NCBI GenBank assembly: GCA_003339415.1
Contig: PDHQ01000110.1
Location: 1-48,588, forward strand
Length of the DNA: 48,588 bases
Direction: 5' to 3'
Source of the DNA: Ophiocordyceps camponoti-saundersi (nom. inval.)
Lineage: Eukaryota; Ascomycota; Sordariomycetes; Hypocreales; Ophiocordycipitaceae
The notes below the pieces were generated by a model, which was not told the DNA's origin, searched no databases, and worked only from the letters and a program-made list of their open reading frames with translations. Of this stretch, positions 12,410 through 23,792 are shown one piece after another. Positions within the stretch are counted from its first letter, which is position 1, and each line of letters begins with the position of its first letter. The position numbers and the translations under genes were made by a program.

Positions 12410-12884
12410 GACAGCCCGGAGGCCGAACCCTTATAAATATAGCTAATATAGCTATAAATAACTTTATTAAGCTTTTATAATATATTTAATATATTAAATT
12501 TATTTATATATTATATTTATCTAACTTAAAAATTATAATTTTACTTTTTAAAGTTAAAAATAATATAAAAGGTAGCTTTTACATATTATTAAATAAGCTT
12601 AAAGCGTTTAATAATAAAGCTTATAATATTTTTATATTATTTAATAATAAAAATACTAATATTATATAAGCTAATTAATTAAATTAAAAAACTAATAAAT
12701 AATATAATATAAGATTTTTATTATTAAAAGATTTTATACTTAAAAAAAAAATTTTAAAAAAAAAAATAATTAATATTATATTATAATTATTAATTAAGAT
12801 AAAATAAATTATTTTAAAAAATAAATATTAATTAAAATAAAATAAATAAAATATATTATAATTAATATTTTAAAAAAGCTATAA

Positions 12885-13088
12885 TAGTCTTATTATAGTA
12901 ATTATAAAAGTAAGCTAAAATAATATTATAATTAAAGCTATTAAAAAAAGAAAAAAGAGAGGAGAGAAGCCCCTCTCTTAAGCTAGCTATATACCCCGCG
13001 TAAAAACTAAGCGCTATTAAGAAAACCTAAATATATCCGCTATAATCCCCCTTATCTAGTTATAATTAGTTATAAACTAATCCCTTAT
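12885..13088 (+). repeat. Terminal direct repeat, left end of copy 1
   Basis: It matches 14453-14656 in the same orientation and 14967-15170 and 16534-16738 inverted. It starts TAGTCTTATTATAG and ends at CCCTTATA. Confidence 0.7.
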
Positions 13089-14452
13089 ATAGCCCCTTTC
13101 TTAAGCTAGCTAAGAAAATAAAAGCGTAAGATAGAAAAGTTATATATTATTATATTAGTAAGATATTTTATATAATCTTTAGCTAATAGCCTAATAGCCT
13201 CTATAAAAATAAAAATAAAAAGGTAAAAAAGCTTCCTTATAGCTTAAAAAATTAAACCTTAATTTTTATAAAGAAAATTCTAATAAGCTTAAAATTATAA
13301 TATTACTTAAAATAAAAAAAGATAAATTTATATATTAGTAATAAAAACTTACTTATATAGTTAATATATAAGATTAAATAATATTATATTAATTATAGGA
13401 AGCTTAGAGAATACCTTAATTATAGTAAATAGTAAAACTAGCTATATATTTATCGCTATATATTATTAGCGCTAATTTATAAGCTAAGGCGTAATATAAT
13501 TATAATATATATTTATTAATAAATTTACGCGCTTAAGCTATACGTAAACTATTTTTATATAAAGTAATATAATAAAGCTAAAAATTACTTAAGTTATAAT
13601 ATTTAGCGTATATTTATCCCTTTTTACTTATTATCTTTTTAATTAAAATTTTTTAAAGCTATATTTAACTTATTTATTTTACTTATATTAAGCCTTAATT
13701 TTAATATTTTTATTTACTTATAAAATTTTAAATAATTACGCTTAAAATAATTAATTTAGTTATAATAATAATAATATTATTACTTAATAATACTTAAAAA
13801 GCGAGAAATTATAAATAAAATATTTATTAAGTTAGCTATAAAAAAGGGCGGTAAATTAATATATATATTAGGAATATTCCTAAAACTAAATATTTTATTA
13901 AAGCTTTAAAGAAAGCTAATAAAAGCTATATATATTATAAGCTAATTTTTATAATTTAAGCGTTTTTATAACTTTTTATATAGCTTAAATAAAAGTAAAA
14001 TAATCTTAGTATAGTTAAACTAATATAATAGCTTAGCTTCGAAAAAAGAAAACTTTTATCTTATAATATATTTTTAAGAGCTTTTAATAGCCCCTAATAT
14101 ATCTTAACTAAGGAAAAACCTATATAGCGCTTTTTATAATTTTCCTTAAAAAGCTTAGAAATATACGCTAAAAAAGCTTTAAGCTAAAAAGAAAAATTTA
14201 TAGCTATAATAATATATAGAAAAAATATTTATTAGAAAATATTAAAATAAGAAAAAATATAATAAAATTAAAACTAAAGCTTTTTAATTATAGCTTTATT
14301 AATAGTAAATTTAATATATATAGTAGCTAGCTAAAAATCTAAGTTAAAATAAGCTAAGAATAGCTTTAATATAAGTAAAATTTAATAATATTTTATATTA
14401 AAATCTTACTTTTATATTTAGTTAGCAGTAAGAGAAGCTTTAATTAATAGAA

Positions 14453-14656
14453 TAATCTTATTATAATAATTATAAAAGTAAGCTAAAATAATATTATAAT
14501 TAAAGCTATTAAAAAAAAGAAAAAAGGGGAGAGAAGCCCCCTTTTTAAGCTAGCTATATACCCCGCGCGATAATTAAGCGCTATTAAGAAAACTTAAATA
14601 TATCCGCTATAATCCCCCTTATTTAGCTATAATTAGTTATAAACTAATCCCTTATA
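14453..14656 (+). repeat. Terminal direct repeat, right end of copy 1
   Basis: It starts TAATCTTATTATAA and contains GCTAGCTATATACCCCGCGC and ATCCGCTATAATCCCCCTTA. It is the direct partner of 12885-13088. Confidence 0.7.
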
Positions 14657-14966
14657 AAAGCTTATAATTATTAACTTTATTATTAGCTTAGCTTTATATT
14701 ATTATTAATTTTATAATATATACTTTTTAATACGCTTTTAAGTAATTATTATTATTTTAAAAATATTAATAATAAATATATTTAAGCTTTTTATTATTAA
14801 ATATATTAACTTATATAATTTTAATAATATTCTCCTTATTAAGTAATATAAATAATAATATTTTTTATATATATATATATTATTATAAAGCTTATAGCTT
14901 ATTTTTAGCTTTTAGCTTAAAAAGGAATTTTCTTTTAAATTAAGCCTTTTAAAATTTTTTATATAT
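14657..14966. other. 310-bp centre of the inverted pair
   Basis: A/T-rich sequence between the two inverted elements, with no frame and no match to the terminal repeats. It is either old target DNA or another decayed repeat. Confidence 0.45.
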
Positions 14967-15170
14967 ATAAAGAATTAGTTTATAACTAATTATACTTAGA
15001 TAAAAGGGATTATAGCGGAGATATTTAAGTTTTCCTAATAGCGCTTAGTTATTACGTAAAATATATAGTTAGCTTAAAAGGGGGGCTTTTCTCCCCTTTT
15101 TTTCTTCTTTTTAATAGCTTTAATTATAATATTATTTTAGCTTACTTTTATAATTATTATAATAAAACTA
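14967..15170 (-). repeat. Terminal repeat of copy 2 facing copy 1
   Basis: Inverted copy of the 204-bp terminal repeat. It contains GGGATTATAGCGGAGATAT and AATAGCGCTTAGTTAT on the + strand. Confidence 0.68.
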
Positions 15171-16533
15171 TTATATTAATTAAAGCTCCTCTTACCGCTA
15201 ACTAAATATAAAAGTAAAATCTTAATATAAAACGCTATTAAATTTTACTTATATTAAAGTTACTTTTAGCTTATTCTAACTTAGATTTTTAGCTAGTTAC
15301 TATATATATTAAATTTATTATTAATAAAGTTATAATTAAGGAGCCTTAGTTTTAGTTTTACTATATTTTTTCTTATCTTAGTATTTTCTAGTAAATATTC
15401 TTTTTATATATTACTATAGCTATAAATTTTTCTTTTTAGCTTAAAGCTTTTTTAGTATATATTTCTAAGCTTTTTAAAAAAAGTTATAAGAAGCGCTATA
15501 TAAGTTTTTCCTTAATTAAGATATATTAAAAGCTATTAGAGGCCCTTAAAGAATATATTATAAAATAAAAATTTTCCCTTTTTAAAGCTAAGCTATTATA
15601 TTAGTTTAATTATACTAAAATTATTTTACTTTTATTTAAGTTATATAAAAAGTTATAAAAGCGCTTAGATTATAAAAATTAGCTTATAATATATATAGCT
15701 TTTATTAGCTTTTTTTAAAGCTTTAATAAAATATTTAATTTTAAGAATATTCCTAATATATATATTAATTTACCGCCCCCTTTTATAGCTAACTTAATAA
15801 ATATTTTATTTATAATTTTTCGCTTTTTAAATATTATTAAATAATAATATTATTATTATTATAACTAAATTAGTTACTTTAAGTATAATTATTTAAAACT
15901 TTATAAGTAAATAAGAATATTAAAGTTAAAGCTTAATATAAATAAAATAAGTAAGTTAAGTATAGCTTTAAAAAATTTTAATTAAAAAGATAATAAGTAA
16001 AAAAAAATAAATATACGCTAAATATTATAGCTTAAGTAATTTCTAGCTTTATTATATTACTTTATATAAGGATAGTTTATATATAGCTTAAATACGTAAA
16101 TTTATTAATTAATATATATTATAATTATATTACGCTTTAGCTTATAAACTAGCGCTAATAATATATAGCGATAAATATATAGCTAGCTTTATTATTTATT
16201 ATAATTAAAATATTCTATAAGTTTTTTATAATTAATATAATATTATCTAATCTTATATATTAGCTATATAAGTAAATTTTTATTATTAATATATAAGTTT
16301 ATTTTTTTTTATTTTAAGTAATATTATAATTCTAAGCTTATTAGAATTTTCCTTATAAAATTAAGGTTTAATTTCTTAAGCTATAAGGGAGCTTTTCCGC
16401 CCTCTTATCCTTATCTTTATAAAGGCTATTAAGCTATTAGCTAAGGATTATATAAAATATCTTATTAGTATAGTAATATATAACTTTTTTATCTTACGCT
16501 TTTACCTTTTTAGCTAGCTTAAGAAAGGGGCTA

Positions 16534-16738
16534 TATAAGAGATTAGTTTATAACTAATTATAGCTAGATAAGGGGGATTATAGCGGATATATTTAGGTTT
16601 TCCTAATAGCGCTTAGTTATCGCGCGGGGTATATAGCTAGCTTAGAAGGGGGGCTTCTCTCCCCTCTCTTTCCTCTTTTTAATAGCTTTAATTATAATAT
16701 TACTTTAGCTTATTTTTATAGTTACTATAGTAAGATTA
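16534..16738 (-). repeat. Terminal repeat at the outer end of copy 2
   Basis: The least mutated of the four copies: GGGGGATTATAGCGGATATA and CGCGCGGGGTATATAGCTAG on the + strand keep CpGs lost elsewhere. Confidence 0.7.
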
Positions 16739-18000
16739 TTATAATATAAGCATTTTTAACCTTTTTTAATAGCTTAATTTAACCTTTTTTATAGCTTAAA
16801 TTAACTTATTTAAAGCTTTTTAAAAATAGCTTAAAAAGTTTATTTTTACTATTTCTTATATTAATTAACTAATTTAAAATAAAATAATTTTATTTAAAAC
16901 TTAATTTAATTTTTTAAATTTTATTTTTTATTATATTTTTAAGCTATTTAAGCTTTTTACTAGCTTTTTAAGAAAAGCTTAAAAATACTATTTTTACTAT
17001 TTTATTATTTTCCGCACTTTATAGTATAAGATAACTATTTTCCGCTTATTTAAGTAAGCTTAAAAGGGGGTATTAAAGGGGTTTATATAACTAGCCCCGC
17101 TAAACCTTACTTATAGGTATATAACCTAGCTTAGCTATCTTAGCTTAGACTTAGTATATATATAATATATATATATTAGTGCACCTACCCGATAGCCTGT
17201 GCCCACCTTGTGTCACTATAGTATGTCTTGCGGCTAACTTGCCTGATACACTGCCGGGTAGGTCGGGTTAAGAATGCCGGCGTAGCACGTGGAGGAGCCG
17301 ATAAGGGTTGGATTTCTTCACACACTCACTCACATGAATAGATACCTAGGTATGTACCTACACACCTACTTACACTGTGCATACATACACACTCCTATTT
17401 ACTGATATATTCATCTGCAGATACAATGTACACAGGTAGGCTTAACAATATGTATGTATATATGTTACAGGCTGATCTGCTTTGTTTTATCTGCATTCTT
17501 TCACACTGTAGCATCCCGGCATCACTCATTACCTCCAGACCCACGTTACCGACTCTTCCCCGGGATAATCGATGTCGGAAACAGGTTATCTGACGGGCCC
17601 CCTGGGCGATGCCATCTTCTCCTTGGCCGGATAGAGAGTCTTCTTCACCTAATAAAGACTCATTAGCTTATTCCTTAACTCGTTAGTAAGTGGTAACATA
17701 TCCAGCCTTGATACTAAGACTATGTGCATACATATGTACATACCTACATACACTATATACCTATTTTATAAGTATAACGGGCCTCGTGTCTAGCGGAACT
17801 ACATGTATATATGTATGTATGTATAGTATGTAGATGGCATGTGTTGCTGATTCTTCCCTATGGCGTGCTGATGAAGCGGACGTTTTGCAAGAGCTATTAA
17901 CGCACACACACGTGTATCTACATAGGTATGTAAGGTAGTATATATATATGTAAAGTACCTACAGTATGGCAACTAGGTTGCAAACATACATACATACCTG

Positions 18001-18026
18001 CATACATACCTAGGTAGGTATGTATG
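18001..18026. repeat. TACC/GGTA hairpin repeat
   Basis: Perfect 11-bp arms (CATACATACCT and its reverse complement) around a 4-nt loop. It is one of many such hairpins in the spacers. Confidence 0.85.
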
Positions 18027-18753
18027 TATATATGTATGTATGTACTTTCACTGCTATCCGTTAAACTTCCCGTCTCGAGACCCGAGCTCAACAGTCGGTT
18101 TTGCATCAGGAGAAAGGTAAAAGCTTCGAGCTCGGAAAAGGGTTGAAGTCACTTCAGGCAGGCATGTGGGCCACGACTCCAGCATGTACATACATATGTA
18201 TGTATGTACATACATATGTATGGAAGACAGATTAACTCACGAGAGGGAAGTTCGACTTGGAAGGACTCTATGTATGTATGTATGTATGAAAATTATTTTC
18301 CTTGTCCTCCGTGATCTAAGCCGACGGAAGACCGACTTAGACGCGAGAGATCCCTAAGCTCTAGTAGTGACAGAGAGAGAGAGAGAGTGTGTGTGTGTGC
18401 CAAGTGGTGAACGAGCGGGTCGCTGAGTTGAAGAAACTTTTCCAACTAGAGAGAGACAAGCGGCATCTAACAGTGTTAGTTGAAGCCGACAAAAAGACGC
18501 GTGTGAAAGTCAGAGAGAGGGAACCCATAGAGGGAGCCCAGAGAGGAAACTCAGAGAGGGACACGAAGGCATAGCCTCTCAGAAGAAGACCAAGAAGGCA
18601 GCCATAAGGGAGAAATAATCAATATCACCGTATCGAAAGTATTGTACATACACTCTCAGTCTCAGGTAACCACGGTGGTCGGGAGCACAAGATACGGGCC
18701 TGGAGATACATACATACCTACATACATACCTCATACATAGAGTCTTACCAGCC

Positions 18754-18758
<5 letters not shown>

Positions 18759-18824
<66 letters not shown>
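18759..18824 (+). repeat. (CT)n microsatellite, about 33 units
   Basis: An uninterrupted CT dinucleotide run about 450 bp upstream of the transcription factor start. Polypyrimidine tracts are common in fungal promoters and 5' leaders, so an effect on that gene is possible but not shown. Confidence 0.95.
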
Positions 18825-18828
<4 letters not shown>

Positions 18829-19155
18829 TCTCGTATCATGTATGTACAACATATGTATGTATGTGCAAACATAGGTACATATATATGTACATGCCTATGT
18901 ATGAGTACCTACATATCGTCTCCTCCTTGCTCCTCATCTTGTCGCCCCCTCGGATTCTTTTCTCTCTCTCGGACTCTACCAAGCCAGCTTCCCACCCCGT
19001 TTTTTTCCCAGGAAATTTGAGCCAAGTCTTCTTTTCGTCTTTTTTTTTCAATTGACTTGACGTTCATACGACTGCCGCCGAGTTGAGACGACAGGTTTTA
19101 AATGAGCTCGAATTGGCGAAGAGAAAGCTATAAACACCCGTCGTCGTTTGCGGGA

Positions 19156-19161
19156 TATAAA
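19156..19161 (+). promoter_or_regulatory. Candidate TATA box of the Zn2Cys6 gene
   Basis: TATAAA lies 113 bp upstream of the ATG at 19274, inside GC-balanced sequence. Confidence 0.4.
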
Positions 19162-19273
19162 GTCAACGGCAAGAAAGGAGGGGTGAAGGAAAGATATCGA
19201 GCAGAACTATAACAGAACGAGGAGGAGAACAGGAAGACAAGTCACTCAAAGGCGTTCCAAAAGGGCCGAAGCG

Positions 19274-19884
19274 TTGGCCATGATCCGGGTCATGCCTATC
19301 ATACGGAGCCGTACCGGCTGCTTTACCTGCCGCCGGCGTAAGAAGAAGTGCAACGAAGAGAAGCCCGTTTGCTCAGGCTGCCGGCGCAATCGACTCGACT
19401 GCCGATGGCCCGCCGAATCGTCGCCGTCTTTAGCCTCGTCTTCATCGTCGTCGTCGTCGTCGCCGCCGTCGTCGTCATCCTCGTCGATGTCGCCGCCGTC
19501 ATCGTCTTCGTCATCTTCTTCTTCGTCTTCATCCTCAATTCCCTCCTCGACATCACAGCCTTCTCCTTCTTCGATATTATCCTCCCCTCCGCTAGCTTCG
19601 TCGCTCTCGTCCCCGACATCAGCCTTGTGCCTGATTTCCGGCACACGGCAACAGCAGCAGCAGCTTCGCGAACAGACGTCGCCCTTGACGGCAGACACCG
19701 ATGGCAAACGATTGCCAGAGCCTGTGTGTTTGCAACCGAGGGTAGTGCCGCTCACGTTGAGCCCGGAACATCAGCAGCGTCACCTTTATCAACACACAGG
19801 TAGTACGCAACCGCAGAGCCACCATAATTATCAACATCAACATCAACATCAACATCAAGAACAAGAACAAGAACGACGACGACG

Positions 19885-19915
<31 letters not shown>

Positions 19916-20192
19916 GACCAACAACGGCAGCATCAACGACAGCTTCAACTTCAGCATCATCAGCTCCAACAGGACCAGCATCACTTTCAGACCTCGCCCG
20001 TCGACCCCTGCCCCTCTCCCGGCCGACGCTTCTCTTCCTCGACCATCGGCCACTTTGCCACAGCTGACGACTCCGGCCTGAAGATTGATACCACCGACGT
20101 GGGCGAGGAACATGGCTTCTCTCTCAGCGTACCTGCGATCTCCCCCTCGGCTTCATCGACTGTGTCGTCGCCACCAGCTTCTGCGTCGTCAC

Positions 20193-20223
<31 letters not shown>

Positions 20224-20387
20224 CACGTCATCCTCGCCCTCAACATCATCGTCTTCAGCTGCTTCCGTGCCACTGCCTTCTTCGTCTCCCTCGTCTGCCA
20301 CGACTTTCCAAATCTCCATCGATTCAGAAACCGAGGGCGCCGTTCAGGCGGACGAAAGTCAGCAAAGCCGCCTTTCACATCGACAAA

Positions 20388-20418
<31 letters not shown>

Positions 20419-21700
20419 ACGGCAGCGGCAGCAACAACATGTTATCAACATGTCCGTGGCTTTGCTCCCCGCCCAAGGCCACGGCTCGTACGAGCTGCTC
20501 AGTTACTATCTCTCCCGCACAGCCGATAGCATGGGCAACGGTTCGACCCCTGTCAACCCCTTCATCGCCAAGCTCATCCCCATAGCCTTCTCCAACTCTC
20601 TGGTTTTGCAACTTCTGCTGGCCCAGAGCGCGGCCCATCGCCAGGCCTCTCGCGGGCCCGAGGCCGGCACCGAGATTGCCCAACAATATTATGCAGATTC
20701 ACTTCGCACGTTCCGGACTGTTGTTGGCGATTTTGTTTCGGGCAAGGAGGAGCATATTCTGACGCTGACCGTAGGCAGCCTCATCCTATGCTTGACCGAG
20801 GTACGATGAGACCTAGAATTCTGCCTCATGCTGCGAAAAGCTCTACGCTGACTTCCGTTGTTCTACTTCTAGGTGGCGCGAGGAGACGTCTACGGTTCCA
20901 TCCTCGACCACCTCTCAGCGTCACAGGCGCTGCTGGCGATGCTGCTGGAGCGGTCAGAGCTTTCGGGTGACCTGATCGACTTCCTGGTCGAGTTTTACAT
21001 GCACACGGTGGCCTCGAGCATCATCGCCACCGACCCGCGCGGCGCCCGGCCACCTCCGCTCAGCCCGGGGATCGAACAAACGGCCTGGGGATTGGTGGCG
21101 CGGCGATACGTTGGCCAGCTATGCGGCTGCTGGCTCGAGCTGCTGCTGCTGATCCCGCAGGTGTTTCAGCTCGGACAGGCCCTGCTTCCGATCGCGGGCA
21201 GCGCCGAGAGTGCCATAGGGGCGCCGACGGCCGACGACATCATCACCTTTGGCTTCCTGCAGTCGCAGATCCTTGCCTTCTATCCCCCTCCCGGCATTGA
21301 TGAGGTCAGCCAGTTGGCAGGCCTCGTCTTCAAACAGGGCGCACTGCTCTACCTGTGGAGCATTCTCGGAACTCCGGGACCGAACTCGGCGCTGGGGGAC
21401 CTCATAGAAGGCGCCGTGGCCGAGGCCGTGTCGCTTCTGGGCCAGTTCCGGGCATCGCTTCGGATCAACACCAGCCTGTGCTGGCCGCTGGCGGTCATAG
21501 GCTGCTGCACGCCGGACAGAGCCATTCGCGATATGCTGCGCGAGAGGCTACAGACCATGATCGAGACTATTGGCCTGGGCAATATGCGCGAAACGCTGGC
21601 GTTGCTGGAGCATGTATGGAGGCAGTCGCCCGAGGAAACGAACCCGTGGACGCTGCATAGGTCGATGAGGGAGCATCAGATATGGATTTCCCTTGCTTGA
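19274..21700 (+). CDS. Zn2Cys6 transcription factor with Fungal_trans_2-like domain
   Basis: Nuclear DNA-binding regulator. Exons 19274-20800 and 20873-21700 are joined across a 72-nt phase-0 intron (GTACGA...TCTAG, branch GCTGACTT), giving 784 aa. The binuclear zinc cluster occupies residues 16-43: C16, C19, C26, C33, C36 and C43 with the usual spacing, and basic residues RRRKKK in the first loop. Residues about 50-410 are low complexity: long Ser runs, His/Gln stretches and poly-Gln, probably disordered activation regions. From about residue 430 (NPFIAKLIPIAFSNS...) the protein resembles the fungal-specific factor domain PF11951. It is the first gene right of the isochore and converges with the permease gene, whose stop is 332 bp away. 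The target is unknown; regulating the adjacent permease/amidase pair is a guess from position. Confidence 0.88.
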
Positions 21701-21775
21701 TAGTAAGTGTCATTCATGTAGGGGCCCTGGATGCCCAGGGGCTTAGCGAAGGTATATATAGATATATATATAGGA

Positions 21776-21813
<38 letters not shown>

Positions 21814-22032
21814 CATGCAGACGGCTTCGTATATATGTATGTGCTGTATGTATGTATGTACGTATATATATAGCATGTGTATGTATGGCATGATGGCTTG
21901 TTGACGAATGACGACATACCTACCTGCCTATAGCCCATTCGGAATTGTTGACTACATGCATGTATAGAGCCCGCCATCTTCGAGTCGACTGAATCCAGAA
22001 CGCCTCAACGAAGGGTGACCATGTAGAGTCTC
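21701..22032. other. Convergent 3' spacer with (TA)n tract
   Basis: It separates the stops of the regulator and the permease. An interrupted TA microsatellite runs from about 21752 to 21813, followed by TGTATG strings to about 21890. No gene is seen. Confidence 0.6.
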
Positions 22033-23792
22033 TCACTTGTCTTTACCATCGCCGGAAGAGACACCTGGACTGACTCCACGTACTGCTGGATATCCACCGG
22101 AGCGGATACTAGACACAGGTTCCGCACAAGCTCTTTGACCGGGACAGCCTTCCGCCGCCATCGCTTCGCTGGCTCGTCCCCTCTCCTCCTGGCCAATCTT
22201 CCGAGCCAAGCCGGCTGTCCAGAGCGACAAGGCGATGCAGCAGGCTAGCATGGCCCACATGCCTCGCTGTTCATGCACATCCACGAAAGAAAAAGACCTT
22301 GGTCAGCGTAGAAACGGCGACAAAGAGGAAGAAGAAGACAAACGGTGAACCAGGGCGCCGTGGATGCCCCGTAAAAGACGAGGCTCCACCAGGCGTTGAC
22401 GGCGTTGCTGCCAAGGTTCATGGAAGCCAGGACGACTCCTCGAAAGGCATCTGACTCGTAGCGCATGGCGTCGTTACACCAGGCAAAGAAGACGGCCTGA
22501 GTTGCGTAGACGGCACCGGAGACGTAGAAACCGGCGAAGACCATGGCCGTCGTGGCCGGTTCGGTCGGGGAGAGCCTCGCGGCGACCAGCAGCATAACCG
22601 CGGAGACTACGCCGGCGGCGGCGGCAACGTAGCCGGCGAGCTGACGGCGGCCACCGAGCCGGTCTGTCAGCGCGGCGCAGGCGAGCGTCGAGGCGATTCC
22701 GACGGCAGAGACGCCGGCCGGATAATTATTCATCTGAGCCACGCTATAACGCTGCGATGGATGACTCTGCATGAAGAGTGCCAGCAGAGAGTTGGCAGCC
22801 GGGGACTCGGCCTCGCCGGCCAGAACCCACAGGCCGACGAAGCCCCAGAACTGCCAACTCGTCACCACGCGGCGAGCAAAGGCCTTTGTCAGCGGCGTCC
22901 GTTGCTTGTCCGCGACGTCCGGTACACGGGCCCGGGCCATTGCACGCTCGTCCGGGCTCAGGTAAGGCGCAGTGGTTTCCCGCGGCGTATCCGGGAACAG
23001 GGTGAAGCCGTAGACGGCAACGGGCAGCGTCAGAAGTCCGTCGATGATGAACAGCCATCGCCAACCGGCCAGACCGCGGCGACCATTGAGCCTGGCGTGG
23101 ATTCCTGTCTGGACGAAGCCGCCGATCATGGTGCCAGCTAGGCCAGAGGCCGTGAAGATGCCGCTACGGATGCCGAGCTCGCTCTGCTTATACCAAGCGC
23201 CGAGGACCAAGTGAGTGCCGACGAATGTCGAGGCCTCGCAGGCGCCCTGAAACAGACGGATGGCCATGATGGCTTTCGGACTGTGCGTCGCGGCTGTTGC
23301 CATGGTGAGGGAGCCCCAGATGAGCATCATGGAGGGAAACCAGAGGCGCGGCCTGATGTAGCTCAAAGAGAGATTGGAAGGCACCTGTCCAAGTATGTAG
23401 CTGGACGTGAAATGAAGTTGAGTCTCGTCTCGTCTTGTCCTAAGTTGGATCGTGTAGCCACAACTTCTGTTGCGCATCTGCCAGATCTCTTACACATCTA
23501 CATATATTGAGGAGACGAGATAACTCACCCTATGGTAAAGCACGTGTTGATCTGATTCAGCTGATCGCCGACGAAGCCAAGATCCTCCCGCATGCCCGAG
23601 ACGTAGGCGTTGGCGAGGTTGGACCTGTCGAGCTGGAAGACGTCGGTCAAGAGGACGGTACAGATGATTGGTTCGAAGAAGACAGCTCACGTAGTTGACA
23701 AAGTAGCTGAGGCAGCAGAAGCTGAGGATGAAGAAGTCGATCTTGCGCACCAGACCGCGTTCACCTGATTCGGGAACTGGCTGACGAGCCAT
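22033..23792 (-). CDS. Dal5-type MFS permease (allantoate/ureidosuccinate/carboxylate family)
   Basis: Plasma-membrane anion:cation symporter of the fungal Dal5/TNA1/pantothenate permease group. Four exons on the minus strand: 23792-23691, 23632-23529, 23400-22344 and 22266-22033, giving 498 aa, a typical length. Introns are 58, 128 and 77 nt, with phases 0, 2 and 0. Splicing restores family landmarks: KIDFFILSFCCLSYFVNY, then LDRSNLANAYVSGM, then INTCFTIGYILGQVPSNL, and in the central part RLFQGACEAS and GWRWLFIIDG. The last exon carries the final membrane segment (GMWAMLACCIALSLWTAGLA) and a hydrophilic tail whose end is less certain. The gene is divergent from the amidase, sharing a 571-bp promoter. 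Family members carry allantoate, ureidosuccinate, nicotinate, dipeptides and similar acids, so the substrate cannot be read from sequence. Confidence 0.87.

Larger units (their letters stand above)
12885..14656 (+). mobile_element. 1772-bp element, copy 1, with direct terminal repeats (LTR-like)
   Basis: Repeats of about 204 bp in the same orientation bound the unit (12885-13088 and 14453-14656). The interior of about 1.36 kb has no open frame. Conserved landmarks of the terminal repeat are the AGAAGCCCC block, GCTAGCTATATACCCCGCG, AAGCGCTATTA and ATCCGCTATAATCCCCCTTAT. A second copy of identical length lies inverted at 14967-16738. Direct ends and the short interior suggest a non-autonomous LTR element (TRIM/LARD type) or an internally deleted one. 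RIP mutations have made the copies diverge mainly at C/T and G/A positions. Orientation is arbitrary. Confidence 0.7.
14967..16738 (-). mobile_element. 1772-bp element, copy 2, inverted relative to copy 1
   Basis: The reverse complement follows copy 1 from end to end. For example, the GGGCTATATAAG block and AAGAAAGGGG at 16520-16540 match 13080-13110 inverted, and the CCGCCC block at 15773-15781 matches GGGCGG at 13849-13859. It has its own direct terminal repeats (14967-15170 and 16534-16738). Together with copy 1 it forms a giant inverted repeat with a 310-bp centre (14657-14966). Both copies carry independent RIP mutations. Confidence 0.7.
1..17160. other. RIP-degraded AT-rich isochore
   Basis: The whole block is made of A and T runs with stop codons in every frame. 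CA and TG are almost absent while TA is in large excess. In Pezizomycotina this pattern follows from RIP, which converts CpA to TpA on both strands of duplicated DNA. Islands of higher GC (about 1080-2870, 4200-9300 and 12266-12409) keep CpG and traces of coding sequence. No intact gene is present; the only recognisable protein pieces come from retroelements. The right edge at about 17160 is sharp. Confidence 0.93.
17161..19273. other. Gene-poor spacer beside the isochore and promoter of the Zn2Cys6 gene
   Basis: Base composition becomes normal at once near 17160. The spacer holds many TACA/TACC strings (17340-17460, 17720-18040, 18180-18290, 18700-18740, 18838-18920), including a hairpin with 11-bp perfect arms and a 4-nt loop at 18001-18026. 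It also holds a long CT tract at 18759-18824. Short frames here look like chance frames through microsatellites. I see no convincing gene. Confidence 0.6.

Noticed and set aside
17454..17666. 70-residue + frame with a hydrophobic start
   Set aside because: It begins inside a GTATGTATAT repeat and has no conserved features.
19246..20319. Acidic and hydrophobic frames overlapping the regulator
   Set aside because: They are complements of TCG/TCC serine and CAA glutamine runs; the zinc cluster fixes the real frame.
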